In this document: positions 5,461 through 5,590 of the stretch, piece by piece
Position numbering within the stretch: position 1 is the first letter of the stretch
Layout: each line of letters starts with the position of its first letter
Assembly (NCBI GenBank): GCA_031254095.1
Contig: JAIRVC010000135.1
Location: 1 to 5,590 of the forward strand
Length of the DNA stretch: 5,590 nt
Direction of reading: 5' to 3'
Source: Acidobacteriota bacterium
GTDB taxonomy: Bacteria; Acidobacteriota; UBA6911
Notes under the pieces: model-generated
The model's input: only the letters and a program-made list of their open reading frames with translations
Database searches by the model: none
Told to the model about the DNA's origin: nothing
Program-made: the position numbers and the translations under genes

Positions 5461-5488
5461 CCCGCGCAGACAATTTATCAGCATTTCC
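5461..5488 (-). repeat. Right arm of the 28-bp inverted repeat
   Basis: Exact reverse complement of 5336-5363. It is followed by CTAGG, where pairing with the left flank ends. Confidence 0.9.
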
Positions 5489-5532
5489 CTAGGCGCAGCG
5501 CAGAACGCCCCTTGCCCACAAGCAGTCGCCGC

Positions 5533-5572
5533 AAACGGGGAAAGGATTGCCCTGACAATCCTTTTCGTTTTT
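5533..5572 (+). terminator. Intrinsic terminator downstream of the transporter and the inverted-repeat element
   Basis: A perfect 9-bp stem, AAAGGATTG (5541-5549) with CAATCCTTT (5556-5564) and loop CCCTGA, is extended by a second stem, AAACG (5533-5537) with CGTTT (5566-5570), across a small 3x1 internal loop. A run of T follows (5568-5572). The mirrored A-run on the left means it could also work for a minus-strand transcript arriving from outside the window. It lies 223 nt after the transporter stop codon, so the inverted-repeat element would be in the transporter's 3' untranslated RNA. Confidence 0.75.
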
Positions 5573-5590
5573 CTCCGAATCTTCGCAGCC

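Larger units (their letters stand above)
5336..5488. repeat. 153-nt element bounded by a perfect 28-bp inverted repeat
   Basis: The left arm (5336-5363) and right arm (5461-5488) are exact reverse complements over all 28 positions; pairing stops at both outer edges. The 97-nt interior is itself structured: GTGCG-AGA-CGCAC (5369-5381) and CATAT-ACAGAA-ATATG (5400-5415) are perfect small hairpins. The element starts 26 nt after the transporter stop codon. It encodes no transposase and has no convincing gene, so it resembles a non-autonomous MITE- or REP-like element or a large structured RNA. I recall similar intergenic sequences in multiple copies in some Firmicutes but cannot verify this here. 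Confidence 0.85.

Noticed and set aside
5207..5484. Minus-strand frames of 78 and 88 codons over the transporter end
   Set aside because: They overlap the transporter's C-terminus and the inverted repeat in antisense and show no domain features.

Overview
This is a bacterial window with five protein genes, all placed from reading frame and motif. Four are on the minus strand and one is on the plus strand. The gene families (a 663-residue Old Yellow Enzyme/iron-sulfur/FAD oxidoreductase of the dienoyl-CoA reductase, BaiH and trimethylamine dehydrogenase type, a GPH-type symporter, and two small membrane families) fit an anaerobic or facultative organism. The purine-rich ribosome binding sites fit a Firmicutes-like host. 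The structured intergenic repeats remind me of those scattered through Negativicutes (Sporomusa-type) genomes. That is an impression from memory, not a search, so the taxon is uncertain.

Layout. Positions 1-320 (minus) hold most of a DMT-superfamily DUF486 protein, cut off by the window edge. Positions 366-447 hold the first copy of a structured intergenic repeat. Positions 452-1162 (minus) encode a YoaK/DUF1275 membrane protein. Positions 1194-1290 hold a second, longer copy of the same repeat, which also encodes the last eight residues and the stop codon of the next gene. Positions 1264-3255 (minus) encode the flavin/iron-sulfur oxidoreductase, and 3274-3792 (minus) a small predicted lipoprotein 18 nt upstream of it. 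A 131-nt divergent intergenic region (3793-3923) separates these from the plus-strand GPH/MFS transporter at 3924-5309. Beyond the transporter, 5310-5590 contains no convincing gene. It holds a 153-nt element bounded by a perfect 28-bp inverted repeat (5336-5488) and a strong intrinsic terminator (5533-5572).

How the parts may work together. The lipoprotein and oxidoreductase genes look like an operon, and the divergent transporter may import the substrate that the oxidoreductase reduces or oxidises. This is inferred from position only. The YoaK and DUF486 genes are downstream on the same strand, but each is separated from the gene before it by a repeat copy that could alter transcription.

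The most unusual content is non-coding. The first repeat family has a GC hairpin at one end, a heptamer array differing by exactly two units between copies (three versus five), and a second small hairpin with a -35-like hexamer at the other end. The second family is the long inverted-repeat element after the transporter. Two proteins also have substitutions at positions that are catalytic or ion-binding in characterised relatives. I saw no tRNA, rRNA, CRISPR array, transposase or phage gene.
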